Source of the DNA: Nocardia sp. NBC_00403
GTDB taxonomy: Bacteria; Actinomycetota; Actinomycetes; Mycobacteriales; Mycobacteriaceae
Direction of reading: 5' to 3'
NCBI RefSeq assembly: GCF_036046055.1
Contig: NZ_CP107939.1
Span: forward strand, 2,852,001 to 2,916,000
DNA: 64,000 nucleotides
Below the pieces are notes generated by a model that worked only from the letters and a program-made list of their open reading frames with translations, searched no databases and was not told the DNA's origin. Below, piece by piece: positions 46,867 through 56,689 of this stretch. The stretch's first letter is position 1, and each line of letters opens with the position of its first letter. A program made the translations under genes and the position numbers.

Positions 46867-47700
46867 TTATCCGCCGCCTCCCTGATAGTGCCGAGTACCG
46901 ATTCGCCACAAGCCGAGCGCGAGCAGCCATACCCATATCGCCGCTAGTGGGGTCAGCCAAGCCAGCCAGGCCGGCAGCAGCGGCGGTCCAGGCAGGTCGA
47001 GCAGTGCGATGGTGGGTAGATAGGCCGTGAACGAAACCGGGATGGCGAATCCGAACAACAGCTTCAGCGGGGTCGGAAACACCGACGCGGGTTGCATGGC
47101 GGCGAACGACCCGCCATAGGTGAAACTGTTGGTCAGTTCGGATCCGTCGATCAGGAAGAACTGTGCGCCGGCGGCGCACACGAACAGGCCGCCGAATACG
47201 GCGATACCACTGGTCAGTGTAGCCGCCAGGAGTGCCAATGTGTCAGGGCCCCAGCAGATATCGTTACGAATCAGGCCGAGGCCGAGCACGACGATCGCGA
47301 CCGAGGCGCGGGCGAGGCGGCGCAGCGAGATATCACTGGTGATGAGCTGCAGCAGCAACGGCTGCGGACGTAGGTAGTAGGCGTCGATCGTGCCCATCCG
47401 GATGAGGACCGGCAGTGAATCCAGGTGGCCGAACAAGACCTGAGCCAGCGCGAAACTCGTATTGCTCAGCCCGAACAAGAGCAGCGCGCCGTCCAGGTCG
47501 AGGCCGCCGAGCACCCGGACATTGTGGAAGATGACCCACACCTCGGCAAACTCGACGAGCCCGATCAGGAAGGCGCTGAATACCTCACTGGCAAAGGACA
47601 ATCGGTATGTTTGCTGAGCGCGGATCCGGGACGCGAGCACGGCCGCATACGGTGTGCACCAGGTGCCGGCGGGTGCGGGCACGAACGGCGGCTCAGCCAC
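46867..47700 (-). CDS. ABC-2 type permease (DUF990-like)
   Basis: The 277-residue protein has about six spans and the ABC2_membrane_6 pattern (FASEVFSAFLIGLVEFAEVW, FGHLDSLPVLIRMGTIDAYY). GTG at 47700 follows GGAGG. It overlaps the end of the first permease gene by eight bases. The subunit pair plus ATPase forms a heteromeric exporter of unknown substrate. Confidence 0.92.
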   Translation of the reverse strand: MAEPPFVPAPAGTWCTPYAAVLASRIRAQQTYRLSFASEVFSAFLIGLVEFAEVWVIFHNVRVLGGLDLDGALLLFGLSNTSFALAQVLFGHLDSLPVLIRMGTIDAYYLRPQPLLLQLITSDISLRRLARASVAIVVLGLGLIRNDICWGPDTLALLAATLTSGIAVFGGLFVCAAGAQFFLIDGSELTNSFTYGGSFAAMQPASVFPTPLKLLFGFAIPVSFTAYLPTIALLDLPGPPLLPAWLAWLTPLAAIWVWLLALGLWRIGTRHYQGGGG

Positions 47701-48484
47701 CTTGCACCTCCAGCCTGCGGCGCCCTGCCGCGAGCAACACCCGGCCCATCGCGCCGATCAGGAGCACCCAGAACACCTGTGTGGCAACGACCGTCACCGC
47801 ATCGATGCCGGTGACCCGGCCCGACAGGATGTCGATCGGGGACTGCAGGATCGACGGAAACGGGGTGATATGCGCCATCGTGCGCAGCCAGCCCGGGAAC
47901 ATGTGCACCGGCACGAACAACCCGGCCAGAAACGTGCCGCAAATCTGGTACAGCACTCGCAGGCCACGTGTTTCCACTACCCAGAATCCGATCAGCCCGA
48001 CCGCGAACAGGCACAGGAAAGACAACGCCACGGCAAGCAGCACGCTGAGCAACCCGAGCAGATAGGGAGCCGGCGTGTTCGGCATGGTCATTCCGAAGGT
48101 GAGCATGCCGACGAGCACGCTGGGCACGCCGCGCGGCAGGATGGTGGCCGCCGCCCGGCCGAGATCGGCAGCCAGATAACTGAATTGGACATCGACCGGT
48201 CGCAAGAAGTCGATCGCAATATCGCCATTCTTGACCCGGTCGACGAGTTCCAATGGCGGACCCATGAATTGGGTTGCGCCCAGCAGCCCCTGAGACAGCC
48301 AGACATAGGCGCCGATCGTGCCCTCGTCGTAACCGCCGAAGCCGTCCGAGGCGCGGACCGCGGCCATCATGACCGCGGCCCGGACGAATCCGAACACGCA
48401 GTTCGTGAAGAGCCCGGCGAACATCGCGAGTTTGTACTGTGACTGCCGCCGGAAACCTGCTCTAGCGAGGCGTACATACACCAT
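47693..48484 (-). CDS. ABC-2 type permease
   Basis: The protein has about 263 residues from ATG at 48484; an upstream start at 48547 would add 21. Spans include FAGLFTNCVFGFVRAAVMMA and LSVLLAVALSFLCLFAVGLI, with the family loop VKNGDIAIDFLRPVDVQF. It is the first gene of the ABC exporter operon and divergent from the ectB-type gene. Confidence 0.9.
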   Translation of the reverse strand: MVYVRLARAGFRRQSQYKLAMFAGLFTNCVFGFVRAAVMMAAVRASDGFGGYDEGTIGAYVWLSQGLLGATQFMGPPLELVDRVKNGDIAIDFLRPVDVQFSYLAADLGRAAATILPRGVPSVLVGMLTFGMTMPNTPAPYLLGLLSVLLAVALSFLCLFAVGLIGFWVVETRGLRVLYQICGTFLAGLFVPVHMFPGWLRTMAHITPFPSILQSPIDILSGRVTGIDAVTVVATQVFWVLLIGAMGRVLLAAGRRRLEVQGG

Positions 48485-48712
48485 AATCGCCCGCCGAAGG
48501 TGCACTGCTACGGCGAGCCAACCTTCCCCCTCCGCTCTGGCGTGCACAAACAGTCAACTCTAGAGGGGGCGAGCGGACGCGCGGAAGGTCTGCGCGCGAT
48601 TTTTGGAAAAGTGCTGCGAACTCGGTGCGCCAGTGTTAGAAACACAGTCACTTCAGATCTGTCGTCGCCGCCACCCGACGGAGCTGCTCGTGCACGACAG
48701 GAAGGATCGTCG

Positions 48713-50023
48713 ATGACTGTCACCGCTGCGCAGGTCGGTCCGACCGGCGACTGCTTACCGGTCGATCGAAACAACACCGAGATGACCGTTTTCGAGGAAC
48801 TCGAGTCGAATGTCCGTGGGTACTGCCGGTCCTGGCCCACGGTGTTCGACACCGCGAGCGGGGCCTGGCTGCGCGACGAGAACGGCAAGGACTACCTGGA
48901 CTTCTTCGCGGGCGCGGGGGCACTGAACTACGGCCACAACAATCCGGTCCTCAAGCGTGCCTTGATCGATTACCTGGTGGGCGACGGGATAACCCACGGG
49001 CTGGACATGTCTACGGTCGCCAAACGCCGACTGCTGGAAACCCTGCGCGACACCGTCTTCGCCCCGCGTGGCCTCGACTACAAGGTGCAGTTCCCCGGAC
49101 CCACCGGTGCCAACGCGGTGGAGGCGGCACTGAAGCTGGCCCGCAAGGTCACCGGTCGGCAAACGATTCTCAACTTCACCAATGCTTTTCACGGAATGTC
49201 GCTCGGCGCGTTGTCGGTCACCGGCAATGCCGCGAAACGTGCAGGCGCAGGGGTGCCGTTGGTGCACGTGACACCGATGCCCTACGACGGCTACCTCGAT
49301 GCGGCCGACGAACTGGGCTGGATGCGCCGCGCCCTCGACGATCCTTCCTCGGGCGTGGACCAACCCGCCGCGGTGATCGTGGAGACGGTGCAGGGCGAGG
49401 GTGGGGTCAATGTGGCACGCGCGGAATGGCTTCGGCAGCTCGCCGAACTGTGTGTGGCCCGCGGCGTCATGTTGATCGTCGACGACGTGCAGATGGGCTG
49501 CGGCCGCACCGGCCCGTTCTTCTCCTTCGAGGTCGCGGGCATTACCCCCGACATCGTCACCCTCTCGAAATCGATCGGCGGCTACGGCTTGCCGATGGCG
49601 CTGGTGCTGTTCAAACCGGAACTCGATCAATGGGCGCCCGGCGAGCACAACGGCACCTTTCGCGGCAACAACCCGGCCTTCGTCACGGCCAGGGTGGCAC
49701 TGGAGCACTACTGGTCCGACGGTGCTCTGCAGAAAGCTGTGCTGGCCAAAGGGGAGCGCACAGCTCAGGCGCTGGTCGAGCTCGTCGCCCCCTTCCCCGG
49801 CCTCTCGACCCGCGGCCGCGGCCTGGTGCACGGCGTGGTGTTCGAAGACGCGTCGCACGCGGTCAAGGTATGCCAACTGGCTTTCGAGCGCGGCCTGCTT
49901 GTCGAAACCTCCGGCTCGGCCGACGAGGTTGTGAAACTCCTGCCGCCGTTGACCATCACCGACGACGAACTCGAACGCGGATTGGCGCTGCTCGTCGGGG
50001 CGGTCGAGGCGATCTGCGGCTGA
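48713..50023 (+). CDS. ectB: L-2,4-diaminobutyrate:2-oxoglutarate aminotransferase, EctB type
   Basis: The 436-residue class III aminotransferase normally converts aspartate semialdehyde and glutamate to 2,4-diaminobutyrate. Motifs are VQFPGPTGANAVEAALKLA, TNAFHGMSLGALSVTGN, VDDVQMGCGRTG and the PLP lysine in TLSKSIGGYG. ATG at 48713 follows AGGAAGGA. No ectA, ectC or ectD neighbours it, so it may feed another diaminobutyrate-using pathway or work with genes elsewhere. The 228 bases to the divergent ABC operon hold the promoters. Confidence 0.88.
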   Translation: MTVTAAQVGPTGDCLPVDRNNTEMTVFEELESNVRGYCRSWPTVFDTASGAWLRDENGKDYLDFFAGAGALNYGHNNPVLKRALIDYLVGDGITHGLDMSTVAKRRLLETLRDTVFAPRGLDYKVQFPGPTGANAVEAALKLARKVTGRQTILNFTNAFHGMSLGALSVTGNAAKRAGAGVPLVHVTPMPYDGYLDAADELGWMRRALDDPSSGVDQPAAVIVETVQGEGGVNVARAEWLRQLAELCVARGVMLIVDDVQMGCGRTGPFFSFEVAGITPDIVTLSKSIGGYGLPMALVLFKPELDQWAPGEHNGTFRGNNPAFVTARVALEHYWSDGALQKAVLAKGERTAQALVELVAPFPGLSTRGRGLVHGVVFEDASHAVKVCQLAFERGLLVETSGSADEVVKLLPPLTITDDELERGLALLVGAVEAICG

Positions 50024-50029
50024 CCGGCG

Positions 50030-51607
50030 TCAGTCGAACGGGGACTTATCGATAGCGCAACCGGTGCGCTCCGGCGGCAGCAGGCCCGAGAACAGGTACT
50101 CGCGTTTGACCTGTTCGGCGCAGGTGCTCTGCACGTACATGCTGCTATGGCCCGCGCCCTCGATCACCACCACCTGTGCCGTGGCCAGTTCCGCGGCGCC
50201 CGCGTAGGCGCCACGCAACGGTGTCGCGGGATCCGATCTGCTGTTGAGCACGAGAATCGGTGCGGCGGTGCGGCGGTTCCACGGGCCGGTGTACCGGTCG
50301 GCGTCGTGGCCCTGCCAGAACGCGCAGGGGAGCGCGTCGAAGACACCGATGCGCCCGAAGTATTTCACTCGCTGGTCCTCCGAGGCCGCGGCGCGACTGT
50401 AGACGGCGGGATCGGTCGGGACGACGGAATCGCTGCACTGGATCGTGTAGAAGGCTTCGGTGCGATTGCCCAGGTAGGTGGCTTGTTGTGCAACCGGCCG
50501 CACGCCGGGGATAGCGGTGCCCGTATCGAACAACTTCTGCAGCAGTACGGCGAGGTCGGGGTAGTCCGACGGCTTGGATAGCTCGGCGGCGGCGTTGATG
50601 ACCGCCGCGTAGTTCCATGTCTGACCGTCGACCTTGATAGGGGCCAGCCGCGCTCGCTCCGCGAGCACTGCCCACTTGAGCTTCGGGTCGCCGGAGGAGA
50701 AGGCACAGCGCGGCCCGGCGGCCGAACAATCTCGCAGGAATGCATCGAAGGTCGCGGCGATGCCGCCCGCGACATCCTGCCTGGTATCGAGCGGAACCGT
50801 CGGGCCTTCGCCGCCATGGCCGTTGGTGTTGCCCTCGAAGTCCATCGATCCGTCCAGCACCAACGCCCGCACTCGGCTCGGGAACATGTTCGAGTAGACC
50901 GCGCCGAGCTGGGTGCCGTACGAAATACCGTGATAGGTCAGTTGTGGATCGCCGACCGCGCGGCGCAGCAGGTCCAGGTCACGTGCGGTGTTGGCGGTCG
51001 AGGCATGATCGAGAATCGGGCCTGCCAGCTGCTTGCAACGATCGGCGAGCTCGGCGGAACTGGCGAAAAACGCTGCCTCGCCGCTCGCATCGGTGGGCAT
51101 GTCCGGAAAGGACCCGAGGAACGCCTGTTGTTCGTCGATATCGCGAAAGCATCTCGCGGCCGCGCTGCGCGCCACCGATCGCGAGTCCCAGGAGACGATG
51201 TCGAACCGAGCCCGCAGCTCATCGGAGAACAGCCACGGCCACCGCGCCCGCTCCCGCAGCCGGTCGACGCCGGACGGGCCCGGTCCACCGAAGTTGACGA
51301 ACAGGGTTCCGATCCGTCGGCTCGGATCCGCGGCGGGCAATTTGATCGTCGCCAGCTCGATCTGTTCGCCGTTCGGCAGGTTGTAGTCCAGTGGAACCTG
51401 TGCGGAGGCGCACTGGAATCCGTCCTGGCAGTCCGACCATGACAGTGTCGGAGTGGCCGCTGCTTCGGCGAGACGATCGAGGTAGGGATCCGCTCCGTCA
51501 TCCGCCGATGCCACGGCGGGGACACCGAACATGCTCGCTCCGAGGGCGAGCGCAGTCAGGGCAGCCCGGATTCGGTGAGACCTGTTGCGTGCCAAGCGTG
51601 AAGCCAA
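50030..51607 (-). CDS. Secreted alpha/beta hydrolase (tripeptidyl aminopeptidase-like)
   Basis: The 525-residue protein has a signal peptide (RAALTALALGASMFG, cleavage about ASA-DD) and the TAP-like fold: GTLFVNFGGPGPSGVDRL oxyanion loop, nucleophile elbow GISYGTQLGAVY, acid in LNSRSDPATPL and His in EGAGHSSMYVQSTC. The start is TTG at 51607 with GGGAGG six bases upstream. It resembles the CaeA/SlpD-type exported hydrolases of M. tuberculosis. Its stop converges on that of ectB with six bases between them. Confidence 0.9.
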   Translation of the reverse strand: MASRLARNRSHRIRAALTALALGASMFGVPAVASADDGADPYLDRLAEAAATPTLSWSDCQDGFQCASAQVPLDYNLPNGEQIELATIKLPAADPSRRIGTLFVNFGGPGPSGVDRLRERARWPWLFSDELRARFDIVSWDSRSVARSAAARCFRDIDEQQAFLGSFPDMPTDASGEAAFFASSAELADRCKQLAGPILDHASTANTARDLDLLRRAVGDPQLTYHGISYGTQLGAVYSNMFPSRVRALVLDGSMDFEGNTNGHGGEGPTVPLDTRQDVAGGIAATFDAFLRDCSAAGPRCAFSSGDPKLKWAVLAERARLAPIKVDGQTWNYAAVINAAAELSKPSDYPDLAVLLQKLFDTGTAIPGVRPVAQQATYLGNRTEAFYTIQCSDSVVPTDPAVYSRAAASEDQRVKYFGRIGVFDALPCAFWQGHDADRYTGPWNRRTAAPILVLNSRSDPATPLRGAYAGAAELATAQVVVIEGAGHSSMYVQSTCAEQVKREYLFSGLLPPERTGCAIDKSPFD

Positions 51608-52265
51608 TCCGACGCCTCCCTGCGCACAGCCAATCGAGTCGGCTGGATCCTTCCAGCTCCTCGAGCTCAAATGTTCCCACTCATGGAAAGTCTTGTCCGG
51701 GAACGCAATTGCGGCAGCAATGGTTCCAGGCGATCGGACTCCGGTCGCAAACCAGAAGGGGCACCTGGCAATCGGAAAGGGCTGACACCGATGACGTTCA
51801 CGACTTTGCAAGGCCGGTTCTGGCCGCCACAGACTGTACAGGATTGCCGATGGTGGCCCAGCTGGGCTGCTGACGTTCGTTTCGCAGGGGCTCTCGCCGC
51901 CTGCCGGACGGTCAGTCGGCGATGGGCAGGGTTCGACCGGGGGAGGCTGGTTCAGCTGATGTCGAGTACCACTGCATGGCTGTCCGGTTTGCATGCGTGG
52001 AATGGGCTGCCTTCGAAGGGGCGGGAGAAAGCCTCATCGACCTACTTCCCGATGCTGTTATGGATCGGTGTCGGGTAGGCAGTACCGAGTACCGATGAGC
52101 TCGCCGATCCACGGCATGGGCCTCGCCCTGCGCTGAGTTTGCCCGCCCGGTTCCCGGGTACCGCCCAGGTATGACACCAGTCGGTGATCTACCGTGTACA
52201 GCCGCCGCGTCGGGTTTGCCGGATTCGATCTCGGTGGTGCTGGAGGCGGTGTGGGGGAGCGGGCA
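51608..52265. other. Intergenic region with no supported gene
   Basis: These 658 bases lie between divergent genes. Several long frames cross the region on both strands but have skewed composition and no initiation signals. No repeat, RNA or integrase trace was seen. Confidence 0.45.
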
Positions 52266-53696
52266 ATGATGTCCTTCACCGAATCCGAGTACTGGTTGGG
52301 CAGGCTGGTCTTCCAGCACGGCCTGGGCGTCATCTATCTGATCGCTTTCCTGGCGGCCGCGCGGCAATTCCGAGCGCTGATCGGTGAGCGGGGGATGCTG
52401 CCGGTGCCGCGGTTCGTGCGCCTGGTCTCGTTTCGCCTGGCCCCCAGCATCTTTCAGTTCTACTACTCGGATCGGTTCTTCGCCGTCGTCGCCTGGTCCG
52501 GCGTCGTGCTGTCGGCCGCGATCGTGGCCGGAGCGCTTGATCTCGTGCCGCTGTGGGCGGCGATGCTGCTGTGGGCGGTGCTGTGGGTGCTGTATCTGTC
52601 GATCGTCAATGTGGGGCAGGCGTGGTACGCGTTCGGATGGGAGTCGCTGCTGCTGGAGGCCGGGTTCCTCGCGATCTTCCTCGGCAATGATCAGGTGGCG
52701 CCGCCGGTGCTTGTGCTGTGGCTGGCGCGATGGCTGTTGTTCCGGGTGGAGTTCGGCGCGGGACTGATAAAGCTGCGCGGGGATTCCTGCTGGCGGGATC
52801 TGACCTGCCTGTACTACCACCACGAGACCCAGCCGATGCCCGGTCCACTGAGCTGGTTCTTCCACCATCTGCCCAAGCCGATGCATCGAGTGGAGGTAGC
52901 GGCCAACCACTTCGCTCAACTCGTCGTGCCCTTCGGGCTGTTCGCACCCCAGCCGGTAGCGAGTGTGGCGGCGGCGTTCCTCATCGTCACCCAGCTGTGG
53001 CTGGTGCTGTCCGGAAACTTCGCCTGGCTGAACTGGGTGACGATTCTGCTGGCCGCCACCGCGATCGATGGATCGTCGGCCGCGGCCGTGCTGCCCGTGC
53101 CGGACGCGCCGTCATTGCCCGGCGCACCACAGTGGTTCGCCGGTCTGGTGATCGCGTTCACCGTCGCGGTGGTGGTCCTGAGCTACTGGCCCGCGCGCAA
53201 TCTGATCTCCCGGCATCAACGAATGAACACGTCCTTCAATCCTTTTCGCCTGGTCAATGCTTACGGGGCCTTCGGAAGTATCGGCCGTATCCGCGAGGAG
53301 GTGGTGTTCGAGGGCACCGAAGACGCGGAGATCACCGAGCGGACGCGGTGGCGGGAGTACGAGTTCAAAGGCAAGCCGGGTGATCCGCGCCGATTGCCGA
53401 GGCAATGGGCCCCCTACCATTTGCGGTTGGATTGGCTGATGTGGTTCGCCGCGATCTCGCCGATGTACGCCCGCGGCTGGCTGTTCGCCTTCGTCGAGCG
53501 ACTGTTGCGAAACGACCCCGCCACACTGCGACTGCTGCGCCGGTGCCCCTTCCCCGACGCTCCGCCGCGGTTCGTGCGGGCGCGGATTTACGTGTACCGA
53601 TACACAACCCGCGACGAGTTGCGGCGCGAACGACAATGGTGGCATCGCGAGCTGGTCGGCGAGTACCTTCCACCGATGACGACCACGGCCACCTGA
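52266..53696 (+). CDS. Lipase maturation factor family membrane protein
   Basis: The 476-residue polytopic protein has the LMF1 family landmarks: YWLGRLVFQHGLGVIYLIAF, FQFYYSDRFF, RVEFGAGLIKLRGDSCWRDL, TCLYYHHETQPMPGPLSW and, after the spans, FNPFRLVNAYGAFGSI with RWREYEFKGKPGD. ATG at 52266 (a second ATG follows) lies after GGGGGAGCG. Bacterial members have no settled function; export or folding of lipid-related enzymes is possible. Confidence 0.92.
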   Translation: MMSFTESEYWLGRLVFQHGLGVIYLIAFLAAARQFRALIGERGMLPVPRFVRLVSFRLAPSIFQFYYSDRFFAVVAWSGVVLSAAIVAGALDLVPLWAAMLLWAVLWVLYLSIVNVGQAWYAFGWESLLLEAGFLAIFLGNDQVAPPVLVLWLARWLLFRVEFGAGLIKLRGDSCWRDLTCLYYHHETQPMPGPLSWFFHHLPKPMHRVEVAANHFAQLVVPFGLFAPQPVASVAAAFLIVTQLWLVLSGNFAWLNWVTILLAATAIDGSSAAAVLPVPDAPSLPGAPQWFAGLVIAFTVAVVVLSYWPARNLISRHQRMNTSFNPFRLVNAYGAFGSIGRIREEVVFEGTEDAEITERTRWREYEFKGKPGDPRRLPRQWAPYHLRLDWLMWFAAISPMYARGWLFAFVERLLRNDPATLRLLRRCPFPDAPPRFVRARIYVYRYTTRDELRRERQWWHRELVGEYLPPMTTTAT

Positions 53697-53727
53697 CGCG
53701 GAGCCCGTCGGCAGCGCCGCGCGCGGA

Positions 53728-54606
53728 TCATCGTGGTGAGTTGGCGATAATGGTCTCCGCGTATTGCTCCAGCCGGTCGATTTTTGCGGCCAGCGGCTCG
53801 ACGTCGAGTCCGTGCCGGTAGGAGGGGCGGAACCCGACGATGACATCGGTAACGCCCCGATCCTCCAGCCGTTTCACCCCATCGAGGGAGTAGGCATCGG
53901 GTGCGACGACGTGGATTTCGAATGGAGACCTCGGATCATCACGCTCGCTACGCAGTTCATCGACCCGGTCGAGTAGCCGGGTCAGCTCCGCATCGTCGCC
54001 GCCCGCGTGCATCCACCCGTCGCCGAGCCGCACGGCCCGGCGCAATGCCGCATCGCTGTGCCCGCCGACCAGGATCGGCAGTGGCTCGGTCGGCGTGGGC
54101 GTCAGCTTGATCCGCTGGATGTCGTAGAACTCGCCGTGGAACTCGAAGTAGCCGCCCGCGCACAGCCCGCGGATGATCTGCACGCATTCGTCCATCCGCT
54201 TGCCGCGGCGTTCGAACGGGACGCCCATGATCGCGAAGTCCTCTGGCCACGGACTGATTCCGACGCCGAGCCCGAATCGATTGCCGCTCAAACAGGCCAG
54301 CGAACCGGCCTGTTTGGCGACCAGCACCGGCGGCCGGATTGCCAGCTTGAGCACGAACGGCAGCACCCGAAGCGTTGTGGTCGCGGCTGCCAAAGCCGAC
54401 GACAGCACCAAGGCCTCGACGAACGGTTTGTCCTCTAGGAATTCGCGATTACCGTCGCGGGAGTACGGGTAGGTCGAGTCGGACTCGGCCGGATAGGCGA
54501 TGCTGTCGGCCACAGACATGCTGGTGAACCCGGCCGCCTCGGCGGCCCGCGCCAGCGGCACATAATGTGCCGGATCGGTCATCGCCTGCGAGTAGGTGAA
54601 TCTCAT
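53728..54606 (-). CDS. LLM-class F420-dependent oxidoreductase
   Basis: The 292-residue luciferase-like barrel contains LARAAEAAGFTSMSVADSIA, VLPFVLKLAIRPPVLVAKQA, NRFGLGVGISPWPEDFAIMG and LPILVGGHSDAALRRAVRLG. These fit F420-dependent reductases of actinobacteria. It overlaps the EthD-like gene by ATGA and is translated after it. The substrate is unknown. Confidence 0.9.
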   Translation of the reverse strand: MRFTYSQAMTDPAHYVPLARAAEAAGFTSMSVADSIAYPAESDSTYPYSRDGNREFLEDKPFVEALVLSSALAAATTTLRVLPFVLKLAIRPPVLVAKQAGSLACLSGNRFGLGVGISPWPEDFAIMGVPFERRGKRMDECVQIIRGLCAGGYFEFHGEFYDIQRIKLTPTPTEPLPILVGGHSDAALRRAVRLGDGWMHAGGDDAELTRLLDRVDELRSERDDPRSPFEIHVVAPDAYSLDGVKRLEDRGVTDVIVGFRPSYRHGLDVEPLAAKIDRLEQYAETIIANSPR

Positions 54607-55334
54607 GCGTCGGTGTTCTTCTGTACCGCAGCGGGATTCGTCACAACGAACGGGTTTCGGACCGGATATCTGCTCACCGACACGGTATCGAGGTTGCGAT
54701 CGGCCCCGATCCGCGCGACCGACGCCATCATCCGCCCGACCCGATCCTGGAACTCGGCCGCGTCCCGGGCGCCGTACCAGCCCATCGGATCGGTGAGCGC
54801 CGCGGCCGGAAACTGTTCCTCGACAATGGCATCGATGACCGGCGCGTCCGGCGTGATCGCCCGGACCACTACGTTCTGCGTATAGCCGAACGTCGATTGC
54901 GTCTCGACCGCCACCGCGGTGTGCTGCCCCTGCCAGCGGCTCAGCCATTCCTCCGGCGTGAGCTCGGCGGGCCTGCGCAGGAATGCCAGGTTTCCGAAGC
55001 CTTCGGTCCGCGCCGGGATCGAATCGTCCAGCCGTAGCGGCACCGACTCGGTCACCAGATAGCCGTGCACCGCGGCAGAGACCTCGCCGAGGGTGTCCGC
55101 CGCCTGGACGCCGTAGCTCTGCTCGACCCAGACCGTGACGACCGCGGCGATCGGCGGATCCATCGTTGCGTAGCGCATCAGCGCGCCGTGCACCGCAGCA
55201 TCGCGGACGTAGACGGTGACACCCGCCGCCCCGAGTTCGACGAGACGGTCGGCCACGGTGGTGCGCAGTGCGGTACACCACGACTCGGTGGCATCACTAT
55301 CGGTATGCCGCAGGACGAAGACCAGTTTCTCCAC
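54603..55334 (-). CDS. EthD-domain protein
   Basis: The 243-residue protein is built of two dimeric alpha-beta barrel halves. The second contains NLAFLRRPAELTPEEWLSRW, QGQHTAVAVETQ and FGYTQNVVVR, the EthD pattern. GTG at 55334. Pairing with an F420-dependent oxidoreductase suggests turnover of an aromatic or polyketide-like compound, which is inference only. Confidence 0.8.
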   Translation of the reverse strand: MEKLVFVLRHTDSDATESWCTALRTTVADRLVELGAAGVTVYVRDAAVHGALMRYATMDPPIAAVVTVWVEQSYGVQAADTLGEVSAAVHGYLVTESVPLRLDDSIPARTEGFGNLAFLRRPAELTPEEWLSRWQGQHTAVAVETQSTFGYTQNVVVRAITPDAPVIDAIVEEQFPAAALTDPMGWYGARDAAEFQDRVGRMMASVARIGADRNLDTVSVSRYPVRNPFVVTNPAAVQKNTDA

Positions 55335-55772
55335 CTCGCCGAAAGTACGGTGGCGGGCCCGGCTGCGGGAGGGAATTGCCCGGTCACCGGGACCGGTTCG
55401 GTGCAGCCGTCCCGCTCAACCGCGGCGCCGGCACGCAGATTTTCGGCCAGGGCTCGAGCCGGTCGAAATTCGCGCCCACGCCGGCCCATCGTGCCAGGAA
55501 GAAATGGATGCTCGACCGATGTGCCGCCGCTGCGTTCATGGGCACCGCTGCCGCACAGTGAGTCACTGTGTGCTGAATCACATTTCACCTAACCGGTGCA
55601 GCGATGAAGTTCGAACACGACCGCCGTCATTGCTGATGACACTTCAGTGGCGATGGCCGAATGGTCATCGGAGGAAAGGCGCCGGATATGGAAAGCATCA
55701 TGACTCCAGCGGGCGTAGCACTCACCGGCATCGCGGCATAAACCCCGGCCATAAATAGCAAAGGCAATCTCC
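55335..55772. other. Intergenic region with a possible 17-codon leader
   Basis: A 17-codon frame at 55688-55741 (MESIMTPAGVALTGIAA) has GGAGG about 15 bases upstream and ends 31 bases before the lipoprotein hydrolase start. It could be a leader peptide or chance. Nothing else is supported here. Confidence 0.3.
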
Positions 55773-56663
55773 ATGAAAATCACGAAGCCGTTCTGCGCCA
55801 TGGCCGCTGTGGCCGCGCTGCTCATCACCGGATGCGGTACCGAAGAGAGCCAAACTGCCTCGAGCCCCACCACTTCGGCGGCCGCGCCCGACCGTGCGAG
55901 TGCCGACGGAAAAGGCTTCTACGCCCCGATCAACGGCCTCCAGCTCTACTATGAGGTGCACGGCGCGGGCCGGCCCCTCGTGCTGTTGCACGGCGGCCTC
56001 GGCACCGCTGATACCACCTTCGTCGCCCTGCTGCCCGAACTCGCCAAGACCAGGAAGGTCATCACGGTCGACCTGCAGGCGCACGGGCATACCGGCGATA
56101 TCGATCGCCCCCTGCGCTTCGAGCTGATGGCCGACGACATCTCCGGTCTGATCACCCATCTCGGCCTCGGGAAGGCCGACGTGCTCGGCTACTCGCTGGG
56201 CGGCGGCGTCGCCCTGCAACTGGCCGGCCGCCACCCGGAACTGGTCGGCCGGCAGGTCGTCATCTCGGCGCCGTTCCGCAGTGACGGATGGACGCCGGAG
56301 GGGCAGGCGGGCATGGCGGCGTTGAACCCCGACACCATGCTGGAGACCCCCATCCACGCGCTCTACACCGCCACCGCCCCGAATCCGGCCGACTGGTCGG
56401 CGCTGGTCACCAAGACCAGACAACTCCTTACCGAGAGCTATGACTGGACCGCGCAGGTCGCGGCGATCAGGGTGCCGACGCTGCTGGTGCTGGCCGAATC
56501 CGACGTCGTCCGCCCACAGCATGCCGAGGAACTCGGTGCTCTGCTCGGCGGCGCTCGCATGGTAGTCGCGCCGGGCACAACCCATTACGACATGATGTAC
56601 CGCGCAGACCTGCTGCTCCCGGCGATCACACCCTTCCTGGAACAGGCCACGACTCCGAAATAG
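55773..56663 (+). CDS. Lipoprotein alpha/beta hydrolase
   Basis: The 296-residue protein has a lipobox (AVAALLITGC), a Ser/Thr linker and an alpha/beta hydrolase domain: LVLLHGGLGTADTTF, the nucleophile elbow GYSLGG and a late His in GTTHYDMM. It is probably anchored outside the membrane, with an esterase-like role on an unknown substrate. ATG at 55773 has little ribosome site (AGGCAATCTCC). Confidence 0.9.
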   Translation: MKITKPFCAMAAVAALLITGCGTEESQTASSPTTSAAAPDRASADGKGFYAPINGLQLYYEVHGAGRPLVLLHGGLGTADTTFVALLPELAKTRKVITVDLQAHGHTGDIDRPLRFELMADDISGLITHLGLGKADVLGYSLGGGVALQLAGRHPELVGRQVVISAPFRSDGWTPEGQAGMAALNPDTMLETPIHALYTATAPNPADWSALVTKTRQLLTESYDWTAQVAAIRVPTLLVLAESDVVRPQHAEELGALLGGARMVVAPGTTHYDMMYRADLLLPAITPFLEQATTPK

Positions 56664-56689
56664 GCGACCGATCGCCCGTCGTCCGGCGA

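Noticed and set aside
48755..49876. Long minus-strand frame opposite ectB
   Set aside because: It is antisense to a gene with full aminotransferase motifs and has no ribosome site or recognisable domain.
48713..50023. An ectoine operon
   Set aside because: Only ectB is present. The flanking genes are an ABC exporter and a peptidase, with no acetyltransferase or ectoine synthase.
51912..52919. A leftward gene opposite the lipase-maturation-factor gene
   Set aside because: The frame is Gln/His/Arg-rich without motifs and overlaps a gene whose family landmarks are clear.
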